Assembly: GCA_024102975.1 (NCBI GenBank)
Contig: JAGFJD010000530.1
Span: 1-64,000 of the forward strand
DNA length: 64,000 bases
Direction: 5' to 3'
Source of the DNA: Phaeodactylibacter sp.
GTDB lineage: Bacteria; Bacteroidota; Bacteroidia; Chitinophagales; Saprospiraceae
Part shown: positions 51,145 through 61,023 of the stretch, piece by piece
How the letters are laid out: each line of letters starts with the position of its first letter
How positions within the stretch are numbered: the first letter of the stretch is position 1
Program-made: the position numbers and the translations under genes
Notes under the pieces: model-generated
Told to the model about the DNA's origin: nothing
Databases searched by the model: none
Seen by the model: the letters and a program-made list of their open reading frames with translations, nothing else

Positions 51145-51196
51145 AGCCGCTTCCCCAAGGTTTCATTTGTTCAAGAATTCCCCTTTCCTTTCCTTG

Positions 51197-51204
51197 TATA
51201 TTTG
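51197..51204 (+). promoter_or_regulatory. -7 box of the serine hydrolase gene
   Basis: TATATTTG matches TAnnTTTG, 19 bp before the ATG at 51224. A TTG at 51167-51169 is 27 bp upstream, slightly far for the -33 box. Confidence 0.5.
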
Positions 51205-51223
51205 CCCTAAAAACCACCTGGCT

Positions 51224-52735
51224 ATGTTAAATCAAGCATTTTCTTTATTCGCATTCCTGCTAATTATCTGTACTGTCGTGGCTTCTAATCCGCCGGCTGC
51301 AGAAAAAACCTTCGAGGCTGATTTTGACAATTTCATCCAATCCACTCTGGAGGCCATCCCCACCATCCCGGGCCTCTCCGTGGCAGTGGTGAAGGATGGC
51401 AAGCCTGTCTACGCCAAAGGCTTTGGCTATGCCGACAAGGAAAACGGTGTCGATGCAACAGCAAACGCCTCCTTTTACATCGCCTCCTCCACCAAATCCT
51501 TCACCGGGCTGATGTCCGCCCTTCTGGACGAGAGGGGCATCGTTAAACTCGATGAACCCATCACCGCTTATCTTCCGGCAGAGTTGTTCCCCGCAGAAGT
51601 CAACGCCCGGCAGGTCAGAGTGCGCGACCTGCTCACCCACACCATGGGCATGGACAACGGGCCCGTCACGCTGCGCCTGGCCTTCACCGGCGACCACAGC
51701 CACGAGAAGCTGAAGCAATTGCTGCGATACTGCGAACCCACCGAAAAAGGCTACGGCCATTTTCAGTATTCCAATTTCGGTTATAACCTCTACGGCATCA
51801 TCCTGGAAGAAAAAACGGGCAAGCCCTGGCAGCAATGGATGGAAGAACTGATCTTCAACCCGCTCGGCATGGATCGCACTACGGCCTACATATCCAAAGC
51901 CCGGAAGGAGAACTGGCCGTTGGCAGCGCCCTACGCCGGCATTCCCGGTAACGTAGAGCGCCTCTACCTGGAAAAACAAGACAACACCATGCAATCCGCC
52001 GGCGGCCTGATCACCACTGCCGATGACATGGCGCGCTGGCTGGCCGTCAACCTGCAAAAGGGCGAGCTGGACGGCAAACGGATTTTCCCGGCGGCTCTTT
52101 TTGAAACCGCCCACAGCCGTATGGCAGAAACAGGGAGCGAATTCCCCCCCTTCACCCGCGACCACTACGGGCTGGGCTGGCATATCGGGAAATATGACGA
52201 TTATGCTCAACTCCACCACTTCGGCGGCTTTGCCGGCTTTTCTGCCCATGTATCCTTTCTGCCGGAGGAGGGCCTGGGCGTCGCTGTGATGATCAATGAC
52301 GCAGTGGCAGGCACCCGGGTGATGAACTTGCTGGCGGCTTATGCCTATGATTGGTGGCTACAGCAACCCGAAGCCGGAGAAAGAGGCCAAAAAGGGTTGA
52401 AGGAAATCGCCAAAAGAATGGAAAAGGCAGGAGAAATGGTGGCTAAAGACCGCGCAAAGCGGGCTGAGCGCACCTGGCAGCTCGCCTTGCCCTTCGAAGC
52501 TTATGCCGGCACTTACTATAACGATGCCCTTGGGACTTTGAAGGTGGCTAACACCACCGACGCCCTGGAAGTGAGTATCGGCAACTTGTACTGCACCGCC
52601 ACGCCTTATACCGCCGGGAATTCCATCCGGATAGAGCTGGTGCCCGGCAGCGGGGAAGTTATCCTGTTTGAGGTGGAGGGGGGGCAGGTAACATCCTTCC
52701 GATATGATGACGCTGTATTTGAAAAAGTACAATAA
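51224..52735 (+). CDS. Exported serine beta-lactamase-like hydrolase (class C fold)
   Basis: The ATG at 51224 gives 503 residues with a signal peptide (ending VVASN). The catalytic motifs are SSTK (nucleophile Ser88, Lys91), YSN (182-184) and HFGG (near 345), so all three penicillin-binding motifs are present. The ~120-residue C-terminal part (LALPFEAYAGTYYNDALGTLKV...) is the beta-rich domain seen in many esterase and D-aminopeptidase relatives. Function may be esterase, peptidase or beta-lactamase. The double-hairpin repeat flanks the gene on both sides. Confidence 0.9.
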   Translation: MLNQAFSLFAFLLIICTVVASNPPAAEKTFEADFDNFIQSTLEAIPTIPGLSVAVVKDGKPVYAKGFGYADKENGVDATANASFYIASSTKSFTGLMSALLDERGIVKLDEPITAYLPAELFPAEVNARQVRVRDLLTHTMGMDNGPVTLRLAFTGDHSHEKLKQLLRYCEPTEKGYGHFQYSNFGYNLYGIILEEKTGKPWQQWMEELIFNPLGMDRTTAYISKARKENWPLAAPYAGIPGNVERLYLEKQDNTMQSAGGLITTADDMARWLAVNLQKGELDGKRIFPAALFETAHSRMAETGSEFPPFTRDHYGLGWHIGKYDDYAQLHHFGGFAGFSAHVSFLPEEGLGVAVMINDAVAGTRVMNLLAAYAYDWWLQQPEAGERGQKGLKEIAKRMEKAGEMVAKDRAKRAERTWQLALPFEAYAGTYYNDALGTLKVANTTDALEVSIGNLYCTATPYTAGNSIRIELVPGSGEVILFEVEGGQVTSFRYDDAVFEKVQ

Positions 52736-52789
52736 CAGGGAGTATGCAAGAAACAGTGCTTTTTGGGGCTGCCATTTCAGGCTGGACGA

Positions 52790-52852
<63 letters not shown>

Positions 52853-53023
52853 GGCAGCAATATGCCTGTGTCGCCCTTTAGGTCTTTTTCAACCCGCTAT
52901 CCCTGCCTGCCCCTCGTGTTGCTCAGATAGGCGTGGAAAATTGCTGCGGGGCGGCTGATAAAGCGATAAAACGCCACAGTACCGAAGAGTTATTGGTTAT
53001 TGACGACCAATAACTCTTCCTGT

Positions 53024-53131
53024 TTTTATACTGACGCACGCTTGGTTTTTGCTTTACAAAAACCAGCGAGGTCAGTATATGCTGACCCGGCCGGTCCTGT
53101 AGTCGACAAAACCAGCCGTGCGTCAGTATAA
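53024..53131. repeat. Double-hairpin repeat, copy 2
   Basis: Second copy of the element at 50910-51016: tatactgacgcacgcttggttttt...aaaaaccagcgaggtcagtata followed by a second stem ending cgtgcgtcagtata. Paired stem positions differ between the copies at several sites while keeping the hairpins. Confidence 0.82.
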
Positions 53132-53549
53132 TTATACTCAACGGCAATAGGTTTTGTGCGTTGCTTTCGCATGAACTACTGGCCAGGGGATTTGTCAAAG
53201 AAGGATTTTTTAAAAAAAATGTCAGAAACAGTAACACTTACTTTTCCGGGAAGATAAAGTAATAAATACAGAGACAAAGAGAAAAACACCTAAAACCCTG
53301 TATAACCCCATAATCCCGTAATCCCATAATCCCATGATGAAACAGCGGAGGAAGCCGCCAAAAGAGGCCGGCTTCCACTGCCTGTCCTCAGACAAATAAG
53401 GTGAGTGTCTATTTACCCCCCTCAGCTCTTTTCCCAAAGCAAAATTAGTTGATTAGAGAGGGTATGCCGGACGGCGCGGAATGTGCCTCCGGCTTTTTTC
53501 GTTTCTGGTTGTTTGTTGTTTGTTCCCGGAACTAACAACCAACAACAGC

Positions 53550-55499
53550 TCAGTTCAAAAACCGCCACTTGATGCCCAGGCGGAACACCGCGCTGGGATG
53601 CGCATAATAGGCTGTCTGATAGAACAGCTCGCCCGGGATCAGGGCGGCGGTGGCGTTTTCCCACCTGACGAACGCCCGGAATTTGGTGACCCGCATGCTG
53701 AAGAAGGCGTCGGCTGCCGGATAAAAGGTTACTTCGCGGTTATCCTGTAGCTGGAACTGGCCGGTGACGGGGTTATAGTAAGGAGCAAAGAAGGAATTGT
53801 TGAACCGCAGGTCGACCCCGACCCGTACATCCAGTACTTTAAACCAGTTGCCGGCGTAGTAGAGGCTGTGTTTGGAATAGATGGCCGGCAGGCGGACGAA
53901 ATCCTCCGTTGCCTGCTGGAGGGCGACGATGTTGTCGAGGTGAAAACTGCCCACCTGAAAATCCTTTTTGAGGATCAACTGGGCGATGCTGACCGGGATG
54001 CCCGTCTGGCGGGGCAGGCCGAGGGTATCGAAGTAAACGTAGTTGTTGAGCAGGTGGTAGCGGGCGGTGAGTTCCAGCCGGAAGCCGGGCAGGGAATAGG
54101 TTCCGGACAGGGTGGTGGAGAGCGTTTTGTCGAAATCATTGCGGTACACCTGTTGCTCGGACAGGTTCAGGCGGTGTTCCATCAACGTTGGCGAATACAA
54201 CTGGTTGACGGCGCCCAGCGTCAGGTTGCCCACCTTTTTGAAATCGAAAAAGAGGTTGCCTTCCGCCCGGTAATCGCCGGCGTTGTCCCACAGGCCGAAA
54301 TGGCCGTACAGGTTGATGCGCAGCCGTTCGTTGGGGTTGAAGCGGTACTTGCCGGTCAGGAATAAATTGTTGAGGGACGTATCGGCGCCGGCCTCTTCGA
54401 TCCGGTGCAGGGTATGAATGGCGCCCACTTCGAAGAGGTCGCGCTGGTTCTTCGCCCGTTCCCGGTTGCGGCTGTCCAGCTTGAAGGTCGCGAGGCGCAG
54501 GCTGTTCTCCAGTTTGCGGTGGGTGAAATACAGGCGGGTTCCCCGCGGGTCGGGAAGGAGGGCGGGGAAGGCGCCGTAGAAGAAGGAGTCCTGCGCTTCG
54601 GCGTAGTCGTCGTGGTATTTGTAGGTGCTGTTGTTGAAGGTGGCCTGATGGGCGATGGTGTACGATCGGCGCGGGCCGCGGATGGAGTCCTGGCCGCCGC
54701 CAAACTGGTAATAATGGGTATACATAAACTCCCGGTGCGCGTGCCGGGTGCGGGCAGTTTCCAGGAACACATCGGCCGAGCTGGGGCTGCTGAACTGCCC
54801 TTCGGTGATCGGCTCGCTCAGCAGGCCGCCGTTGTCTTCCTGCTGGATGGTATTGGCGGCAAAGCTGAAGAAACCGTCGTACCGGCCGTTCCGGCTTTCA
54901 TACCACAATCCGTTGGTAAAGGCGGTGTTGCGGTTATTCTGGTTGGGATACTGGCTCTGCGTTCCGAACTGGGTAATGCGCTTGTAGTCGAGGGAAAAGT
55001 TGAGGCCGTTGGCGAAGTTGCGGCTGAACTGGGCAGTGGTATACCCGTCGGCCTGCTCCGAACCCAGGGTGTAAGATACCAGGGAGAAGGGCCGCTCGAT
55101 CCGGTAAAAGGGCATCTCTTTACCGGAAGTCATATACAGGTCATACTGGTGTAAACCAATATCGAACCCCCGCCTCCAGGCCGTTTCAAAAACGATGGGC
55201 TCGTGAGCGGACCCCAGGTTGCCGAGGTGGCGGTAATCCAGGTCCCGCTTCCGCACCGGGTCGTACTGGCGAAAATAATCGCCCAGAGTTGAATCCGAAA
55301 AGGGAATCTCCTGGTTGGGGTTGTCGGCGAAGAAGTAAAAAACCTCGAACGTGTCCAACTCGATATCGCTTTGATCCCCGCTGCTCCCGCTCCCGCTTCG
55401 TTCTCTGCTCCCGGTAGGAAAGTCTCCCTGCTGGGCAGGCAGCAAGGCCGGCGCCAGCAGCGGCAGGAAGGAAAGAATGTAAGGAATGATTCGTTTCAT
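53550..55499 (-). CDS. Porin_10 family putative outer-membrane porin
   Basis: The ATG at 55499 gives 649 residues; the longer open frame upstream only translates a repeat. A signal peptide ends LLPAQ. The family start DTLGDYF-like segment reads DSTLGDYFRQYDPVRKRDLDYRHLGNLGSAHEPIVFETAWRRGFDIGLHQYDLY. The rest is long amphipathic strands, ending HPSAVFRLGIKWRFLN as a barrel terminal strand. Predicted to form a large outer-membrane barrel; the solute is unknown. It starts 128 bp downstream of the choice-of-anchor B gene. Confidence 0.9.
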   Translation of the reverse strand: MKRIIPYILSFLPLLAPALLPAQQGDFPTGSRERSGSGSSGDQSDIELDTFEVFYFFADNPNQEIPFSDSTLGDYFRQYDPVRKRDLDYRHLGNLGSAHEPIVFETAWRRGFDIGLHQYDLYMTSGKEMPFYRIERPFSLVSYTLGSEQADGYTTAQFSRNFANGLNFSLDYKRITQFGTQSQYPNQNNRNTAFTNGLWYESRNGRYDGFFSFAANTIQQEDNGGLLSEPITEGQFSSPSSADVFLETARTRHAHREFMYTHYYQFGGGQDSIRGPRRSYTIAHQATFNNSTYKYHDDYAEAQDSFFYGAFPALLPDPRGTRLYFTHRKLENSLRLATFKLDSRNRERAKNQRDLFEVGAIHTLHRIEEAGADTSLNNLFLTGKYRFNPNERLRINLYGHFGLWDNAGDYRAEGNLFFDFKKVGNLTLGAVNQLYSPTLMEHRLNLSEQQVYRNDFDKTLSTTLSGTYSLPGFRLELTARYHLLNNYVYFDTLGLPRQTGIPVSIAQLILKKDFQVGSFHLDNIVALQQATEDFVRLPAIYSKHSLYYAGNWFKVLDVRVGVDLRFNNSFFAPYYNPVTGQFQLQDNREVTFYPAADAFFSMRVTKFRAFVRWENATAALIPGELFYQTAYYAHPSAVFRLGIKWRFLN

Positions 55500-55517
55500 A
55501 GTACTCCGTGGGAAACA

Positions 55518-55617
55518 GTGTAGAAAAGTGTAAAAGTGTAAGTGTGTAAAAGTGTAAATGAAGCAGTACAGGACTAGCTTTACTTTTACACTTTTACACT
55601 TCTGCACATTTACACAA
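55518..55617. repeat. Word-type inverted repeat (agtgtaaa)
   Basis: Left arm agtgtagaaaagtgtaaaag-type words (55518-55558) faces ttacttttacacttttacac-type words (55582-55617). Each arm is an imperfect tandem of a 9-base word. It fills the gap between two co-directional genes. Confidence 0.8.
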
Positions 55618-55626
55618 GGAGACACT

Positions 55627-57072
55627 TCAACGCACCACCACCCGCCTCGCCACATTCACGCCCTCTCCCTCCAGGCGCAGCAGGTAAATTCCTGCCGGAA
55701 GGCCCGGGTTGAGTTCGTAGCGGATCAGGTTGGCGCCGGGTTGCAGTTGCTCATTGCCGAAACGCTGGGCGAGCCGCCCGTTGATGTCCAGCAACCGGGC
55801 ATTAACGTTTCTTTGGCCTTCGCGCCATTCGAGCTGTACATTTAAAATGCCGGAGGCTGGCTGGGGGAAGACGTTCAGCCTTTCTACCCCTTCGGGGCCG
55901 GAAGCGGCGTTGATGCCCAGGCAGGACAGGTCGACGGGGGTTAGTTCCTGGGTGGCGGCGCAGTTGTCGCCCATGCCTTCGAATACGAACAGCCCCGACT
56001 GCATGTCCAGCACCAGAATATTGCCGGAAGGCAGGAAGGGGTAAATGCCCCATGCGCCTTTATAGCTGCCGCCGTCCGGCTCCGGATAAGTATCGTAGTA
56101 CAGAACCTTCTGTGGGTTGGCAGGATCGGAAATATCGTAAACGACCAGCCCGTCGTAGTAATAGCTCACATAGAGGTAGTTGCAGGCAACGATCTGGTTA
56201 TGCGGGATGCTGGAGGGGTTCGGCACATCGGCGTCGAACGTGCCCACCACTTCGATCTCGCAGGGGTCGCTTACGTCGATAACTTTCATGTCGGCGCCAT
56301 GCGTTTCATCCGCCATATAGTAGTACCGGGCATCGTCGGTGAGCCAGCCGGAATGGTTATAACCCCGGAAGGGGTAGTCCGTCAGGGTGCTCAGCGTTTG
56401 CGGACTGAGCGGGCTGGAAAAATCGACGATCGCAAACCCGCTGCCGCCACAGTTGAGGAAGGCAATGCCGTCGCGCACGTAGGCGTCGTGTACATGGCCA
56501 ACCGACAGGCCGCCGAAGTTGTTGTAGCTGCCCAGCGGCACCGGATTCAGCGGGTTGGAAATATTGATGATGCGCATGGCGGCTGAGCCTCCCTGGTTGC
56601 TGTCCATTGCCAGGGCGTATAATTTGGCGCTCGCCGTGTCGATGAAAATGTTGTGCGACCGGCGGATGACCTGGCCGGAATCATAAACGACGTCTATTTC
56701 ATCGGGCAGGTTCCGGATATCGATGATCTGCAGGGTGCTGGGCCCTTCGTCGCAGACAGCATAGAGGTAGCCCCGGAAGTCGTGATAATCCCGGTGGATC
56801 ACCCCACCGCCCTGGTAGGCGCCGGGCACAAAGTGCGCTTCGAACGGCTGGCCGGGGTCGGTGATGTCGATGAAGTGGGTGCCTGCCGTAGAACCCACGA
56901 TTGCGTATTCGTGGCCGTTGACTGCCAGGCCCCAGATTTCGTTGTAAGTATTGTCATAAAAAGTGGAGCCCACGAGGTCCGGGTCGTCCCACCTTCCGAG
57001 CAGGTTGGCCTGCTGCTGAGCGGAAAGGGAGAGCGGAAGGGCAAAGAGCAAAGACAGTAAGAATGGCTTCAT
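55627..57072 (-). CDS. Choice-of-anchor B family protein with T9SS C-terminal signal
   Basis: The ATG at 57072 gives 481 residues with a signal peptide ending SLSAQ. The body carries repeated beta-propeller-like motifs: VGSTAGTHFIDITDPGQP, LQIIDIRNLP, MRIINISNPLNP, FAIVDFSSPLSP, MKVIDVSDPCEI and LVVYDISDPANP (LVIVP-like repeats), and GNILVLDMQSGLFVFE. The C-terminal ~85 residues (LNVFPQPASGILNVQLE...LPAGIYLLRLEGEGVNVARRVVVR) are a T9SS type A signal. It should be secreted and anchored to the surface. Function beyond that is not known. Confidence 0.92.
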   Translation of the reverse strand: MKPFLLSLLFALPLSLSAQQQANLLGRWDDPDLVGSTFYDNTYNEIWGLAVNGHEYAIVGSTAGTHFIDITDPGQPFEAHFVPGAYQGGGVIHRDYHDFRGYLYAVCDEGPSTLQIIDIRNLPDEIDVVYDSGQVIRRSHNIFIDTASAKLYALAMDSNQGGSAAMRIINISNPLNPVPLGSYNNFGGLSVGHVHDAYVRDGIAFLNCGGSGFAIVDFSSPLSPQTLSTLTDYPFRGYNHSGWLTDDARYYYMADETHGADMKVIDVSDPCEIEVVGTFDADVPNPSSIPHNQIVACNYLYVSYYYDGLVVYDISDPANPQKVLYYDTYPEPDGGSYKGAWGIYPFLPSGNILVLDMQSGLFVFEGMGDNCAATQELTPVDLSCLGINAASGPEGVERLNVFPQPASGILNVQLEWREGQRNVNARLLDINGRLAQRFGNEQLQPGANLIRYELNPGLPAGIYLLRLEGEGVNVARRVVVR

Positions 57073-57210
57073 TAATGTTTCTTTTAACGTAAAAAAAGCG
57101 AAGATAAGGAGGTCTGGGCAATTGGTTTGTCGCCTGGCGGCAGTAATCGGGCAACGGAAGAGATTTTCCGGCAACGTTTAGCCTGGTGCTTTCGGCAGTA
57201 AATAACGGGT

Positions 57211-57290
57211 CAGTTATTGGTTGATTAGTTATTTCCAAGCCGGAAACCTAAGCGGTTGATTACCAACAACAACCAACAACCAATAACCCA
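57211..57290. repeat. Inverted repeat between fabI and the T9SS gene
   Basis: Arms ttattggttg (57214-57223) and caaccaataa (57277-57286), with extra caaccaacaac words, sit in the 223-bp gap between co-directional genes. Confidence 0.65.
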
Positions 57291-57295
57291 TTCCA

Positions 57296-58099
57296 CTACA
57301 TTTCCAGCACCTTCGGGCTCATGCCCATGCTGGAGAACCCCCCGTCGTGGTAGAGGTTCTGCATCGTCACCATGCGGGTGAGGTCGGAGAACAGCAGGAT
57401 GCAGTAATCGGCGCAGGCCTCCGAGGAGGCATTGCCCAGGGGCGACATCTTGTCCGCGTAGTCGAAAAACTCGTCGAAGCCCTTTACCCCGCTGCCGGCG
57501 GTGGTTTTGGTGGGCGACTGGGAGATGGTATTCACGCGCACTTTGTTGCGCTCGCCGAAGTGGTAGCCGAAGCTGCGGGCAAAGGATTCCAGCAAGGCTT
57601 TGGATTCCGCCATTTCGTTGTAATCCGGGAAGGTGCGCTGGGCGGCGATATAGGTCAGCGCCAGGATGGAGCCCCAGTCGTTCATGGCGTCCATCTTCCA
57701 CAGCGTCTGCATGACCTTATGAAATGAGATGGCCGAAATGTCGAAGGTTTTCTGCATCCAGTCGTAGTTCAGGTCGGTATACTCCTTCTTCTTGCGAACG
57801 TTGAGCGACATGCCGATGGAGTGCAGCACGAAGTCGATCTTGCCGCCGAGGGCGTCTGTCGACTGCCGGAACAGGTTTTCCAGGTCTTCCAGGCTGGTGG
57901 CGTCGGCGGGGATCACTTCCGCCTTCAGCTTTTCGCCCAGTTTTTGGATCTCGCCGAAGCGCATCGCTACCGGGGCATTGGTCAGGGTGATGGCGGCGCC
58001 TTCTTCCACGCAGCGTTCCGCTACCTTCCAGGCAATCGATTTGTCGTCGAGCGCGCCGAAGATGACGCCTCTTTTTCCTTTTAGCAGGTTATTGGTCAT
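57296..58099 (-). CDS. fabI: Enoyl-ACP reductase
   Basis: The 267-residue short-chain dehydrogenase-type protein begins KGKRGVIFGALDDKSIAWKVAE, the NADH-binding turn of FabI. The active-site segment LALTYIAAQRTFPDYNEMAESKALLES carries the two Tyr residues and Lys of the Tyr-(x)n-Tyr-(x)6-Lys signature. HDGGFSSMGM closes the fold. FabI reduces enoyl-ACP in the last step of fatty acid elongation. The GALDDKSI start (instead of GVANEKSI) is a lineage variant. Length is normal. Confidence 0.94.
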   Translation of the reverse strand: MTNNLLKGKRGVIFGALDDKSIAWKVAERCVEEGAAITLTNAPVAMRFGEIQKLGEKLKAEVIPADATSLEDLENLFRQSTDALGGKIDFVLHSIGMSLNVRKKKEYTDLNYDWMQKTFDISAISFHKVMQTLWKMDAMNDWGSILALTYIAAQRTFPDYNEMAESKALLESFARSFGYHFGERNKVRVNTISQSPTKTTAGSGVKGFDEFFDYADKMSPLGNASSEACADYCILLFSDLTRMVTMQNLYHDGGFSSMGMSPKVLEM

Positions 58100-58184
58100 T
58101 TTTATGATTTTTAGCCTCTTTATCCGGTTCAGGGCACAAGCTGCTTCTACACCTTCACACGTCTAAGCACATGGACACCCCGCC

Positions 58185-59843
58185 TCATCCCGCCTTCAGG
58201 AGTTCCCGTGCATTGGCAATGGCCGAGTCGCTGGGCGGGCTCTGGCTCAGCATGGTGGCGATGGCCTGGATGCGTTCCTCCAGTTCCAGGTTGCGCAGTT
58301 CGGTAATGGTGCGCTCTTCTTTTATCTTTTTATAAACAAAGTAATGCACATCCGCCTTGGAGGCGATCTGCGGGGAATGGGTGATGGAAACGACCTGGTG
58401 TTCGTTGCTCAGTTTGCGCAGGATATTGCCCATTTTCAGGGCCACGTCGCCGGAGATGCCGGTGTCGATTTCGTCGAATATGAGGGTGGGCAGCGGGATG
58501 GCGCTGGCCACCAGGGATTTGACCACGAGGGTCAGGCGCGACAGTTCGCCGCCGGAGGCCACGTCTTTGATCAGTTGCAGGCGGCTGCCCAGGTTGGCGG
58601 CGAAGAGGAAGTTGACCTCGTCCAGCCCCGTTGGGCCGAGCTCGTCCAGGCGGGTGAATTCGGCCTTCAGGCGGGCGTGTTCCATGGCCAGCTCAGCCAG
58701 CATGCGCACCACTTTGTTTTCAAAGCCTCCGACCACGGCATGGCGGCGGCGGCTAAGTTCTTCGGCCTGTTCCCGGAGTGCTTCTTCCTGCTGGCGCACC
58801 TCTTTTTCCAGGGAAGCGATCTCGGCGCTGAGGTCGCCGATGTCGTCCAGTTGTTGCTGCAGGCTCTGCTGGATGGAGAGCAGCTCTTCGACGGAAGCCA
58901 CCTGGTGCTTGTTCTGGAGGCGGTAGATCATGTCGAGGCGCTGTTGCACCTGCATGATGCGCTCGGGGTCGTGTTCCGTTTCTTCGGCCACCCCTTCGAA
59001 CTCCTGGGAAAGGTCGTTCAATTCTACCAAAACGCTGTCGAGGCGTTCGAAGAATTTGTCCAGGCGGGAGTCGAACCTGCGGATCCCTTTCAGGGCCTGG
59101 GCTACCTCTTCGAGCTGGCCGATCACGGAAACTTCGCTTTCGCTCAGCTGCTGGAAAGCGGCCGCCAGGGTCGTTTTGATGTCTTCGGCATTGGCCAGAC
59201 GGGACAGTTCCTCCTCCAGCCCCTCCTGTTCGCCGGCTTTGAGGGCAGCGGCATTGAACTCTTCCAGTTGGAAGTTGAGGAAGTCCAGTTCCTTGGCGGC
59301 ATTTTCATTGCGGCGGATGAGTTCGGCCAGGCGGCGGCGGCGGGACTGGAACTGCGCAAACCCTTCCTGGTATTGGGCCAGCAGGGCCTTGTTGTTAGCC
59401 AGGGCGTCGAGCAGGCGCAGCTGGAAGGACACCTGGTGGATGTCCAGGTTGTCGAACTGCTGGTGCAGGTCGACCAGGGTGGAGCTGAGGTCCTGGAGGA
59501 TATTCAGGGTTACCGGCGTATCGTTGACGAAGGCCCGCGATTTTCCGGAAGGGGTGATCTCCCGGCGGATGACCATGGTGTCTTCATAGTCGAGGTCGTT
59601 TTCTTCAAAAAAACCTTTCAGTTCGTACCGGCTCACATCGAACAGGGCCTCGACCACGCATTTGTTTTCGAGGTTGTAGAGCGACTTGATGTCCGCCCGC
59701 TTGCCCATGATGAGCCCCAGCGCGCCCAGCAGGATGGACTTGCCCGCTCCGGTCTCTCCGGTGACAATGGTCAGCCCCTGGGAGAATTTCATCTCCAGCT
59801 CTTCGATAATCGCGTAGTTCCGTATCTGTAGGCTCTTGATCAT
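58185..59843 (-). CDS. recN: DNA repair protein RecN
   Basis: The 552-residue SMC-like protein has an N-terminal half ATPase with Walker A GETGAGKS (29-36), a long coiled-coil centre (~160-375, many Glu/Gln/Leu heptads) and a C-terminal half with signature DVASGGELSRLTLVVKSL, Walker B LIFDEIDTGISGD and VVSITHSPQIASKAD. RecN helps hold DNA ends in double-strand break repair. Length is normal. It lies upstream of fabI on the same strand, 85 bp away. Confidence 0.95.
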   Translation of the reverse strand: MIKSLQIRNYAIIEELEMKFSQGLTIVTGETGAGKSILLGALGLIMGKRADIKSLYNLENKCVVEALFDVSRYELKGFFEENDLDYEDTMVIRREITPSGKSRAFVNDTPVTLNILQDLSSTLVDLHQQFDNLDIHQVSFQLRLLDALANNKALLAQYQEGFAQFQSRRRRLAELIRRNENAAKELDFLNFQLEEFNAAALKAGEQEGLEEELSRLANAEDIKTTLAAAFQQLSESEVSVIGQLEEVAQALKGIRRFDSRLDKFFERLDSVLVELNDLSQEFEGVAEETEHDPERIMQVQQRLDMIYRLQNKHQVASVEELLSIQQSLQQQLDDIGDLSAEIASLEKEVRQQEEALREQAEELSRRRHAVVGGFENKVVRMLAELAMEHARLKAEFTRLDELGPTGLDEVNFLFAANLGSRLQLIKDVASGGELSRLTLVVKSLVASAIPLPTLIFDEIDTGISGDVALKMGNILRKLSNEHQVVSITHSPQIASKADVHYFVYKKIKEERTITELRNLELEERIQAIATMLSQSPPSDSAIANARELLKAG

Positions 59844-59874
59844 ATATTGCTTTCCGCCAGAAAAAAAATCTGCG

Positions 59875-59907
59875 CAAAGTTAATTGTTTTGGCGATATGC
59901 AGCCCAA
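59875..59907 (-). promoter_or_regulatory. recN promoter
   Basis: On the minus strand TTG (59907-59905), 22 bp, then TAACTTTG (59882-59875) fits the Bacteroidota promoter pattern. The ATG is at 59843. Confidence 0.6.
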
Positions 59908-59939
59908 TAAGTGGGGGGCAAATTCGGAGGCCCGCTCAA

Positions 59940-60070
59940 CCTGCCGGGTTTCCGTTATGTTCCGGTTTGGCTAACCCGGCAGCGTTTGTCAGAGATGCGG
60001 TACCTCGCTTCATCCCGGCAAAACGCTGCCGGGTTTTTACCAGGCGGGACAAAAGGGGAAACCCGGCAGG
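59940..60070. repeat. Nested foldback between recN and the lipoprotein gene
   Basis: Outer arms cctgccgggtttcc (59940-59953) and ggaaacccggcagg (60057-60070) pair perfectly over 14 bp; inner arms aacccggcagcgttt (59973-59987) and aaacgctgccgggtt (60021-60035) pair over 15 bp. Both pairs share the core word ctgccgggtt. A further hairpin acaggtttgccagga/tcctggagaaacttgt lies at ~60169-60207. Confidence 0.85.
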
Positions 60071-60243
60071 CAGGCACGCCGCAGATACGTCCGTAACGAT
60101 ATGCCCTTAGGCATCCGGAATTCTTGTTATTCTTTCGAAAACTGTTATTTTGCCTCCGGGCAAAGCTAACAGGTTTGCCAGGACATAGCTCCTGGAGAAA
60201 CTTGTCAGGCTTGCTTCGGTTTTTATTTGAAACAACCGACAAA

Positions 60244-60726
60244 ATGAAAAAAATACTTCTCTTCTTCTTCATCGCCCTTTTCTTCGTCGCCTGCCAGAGC
60301 GAACCCGGCGGCGGCCTCCGGAAAACCGACCTGCTGCCCTACGGAATCCCCGTCACCATCATGGCGCCCGACAGCGCTGAGATCAAAACTACAGACCTGG
60401 GCGGGGGCATCATCAAAGACGTCACCATCCGCGGAAAAGACAACTACAATGTTCAGGTTTTTGCCACCGGGGCCGAGACCAGCGACCTGGCCCGGATAAA
60501 GGCCGGCCAACTGGCGGACGTGAAGAGCATCCGCTACTTCGAAAAGATCGTCCGGGAGGAGGAGGACGGCTTCATTTACCAGACGGCCATCGACAGCAAC
60601 AACATCAGTTACAGCTTTCGCCATATCGTCCTGCAGGGCGACTTGGAGATCATCTTCCAGACGGGCCTGCTGGGCACGTTCTCGCTGGAGGAGGTGGAAA
60701 GGATGTACGGGGCGGTGCGGCAGTGA
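60244..60726 (+). CDS. Small lipoprotein of unknown function
   Basis: The ATG at 60244 gives 160 residues beginning MKKILLFFFIALFFVACQ, a clear lipoprotein signal. The mature part, with LPYGIPVTIMAPDSAEIKTTDLGGGIIKDVTIRGKDNYNVQVFATGAETSDLARIKAGQL and a C-terminal helix LEEVERMYGAVRQ, is an alpha/beta domain I cannot name. The open frame upstream runs through a hairpin and is not coding. It stands alone on the plus strand opposite recN. Confidence 0.83.
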   Translation: MKKILLFFFIALFFVACQSEPGGGLRKTDLLPYGIPVTIMAPDSAEIKTTDLGGGIIKDVTIRGKDNYNVQVFATGAETSDLARIKAGQLADVKSIRYFEKIVREEEDGFIYQTAIDSNNISYSFRHIVLQGDLEIIFQTGLLGTFSLEEVERMYGAVRQ

Positions 60727-60926
60727 GGGGGAGAGGGGGCTAAATAAAAAGAGTGCGTGACAAAAAAGCGGGAGCAGGGAATCTATTTATACTGATATAT
60801 CTGACGAGCTTATCATGGTTTCATTGTTTTACAGTTCCATTGTTGGCAATCCGCCGCCTGTCTAACCATGAAACAGGCTTTCGTTATCTGATATATAATA
60901 AATTCGTTAATATGTCACGTGCTCAA

Positions 60927-60962
60927 ACAAAAAGGCCTGCACCGGGGGTGCAAGCCTTTTTT
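60927..60962. terminator. Bidirectional intrinsic terminator
   Basis: Stem ggcctgcacc / ggtgcaagcc with a ggg loop, flanked by A5 on the left and T6 on the right, so it can terminate transcription on either strand. It lies beyond the 22-codon ORF (minus) and beyond the lipoprotein gene (plus). Confidence 0.85.
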
Positions 60963-61023
60963 CAAACTCTTTCGTACATGTTGGACAGCCGGTCGGCTAA
61001 TCTCTAAGTCTTTGGCGATTAAT

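Noticed and set aside
53222..53437. 71-codon ORF with a hydrophobic end, near a minus-strand -7 box
   Set aside because: It translates the cccataatc tandem words; no stable domain or signal is convincing.
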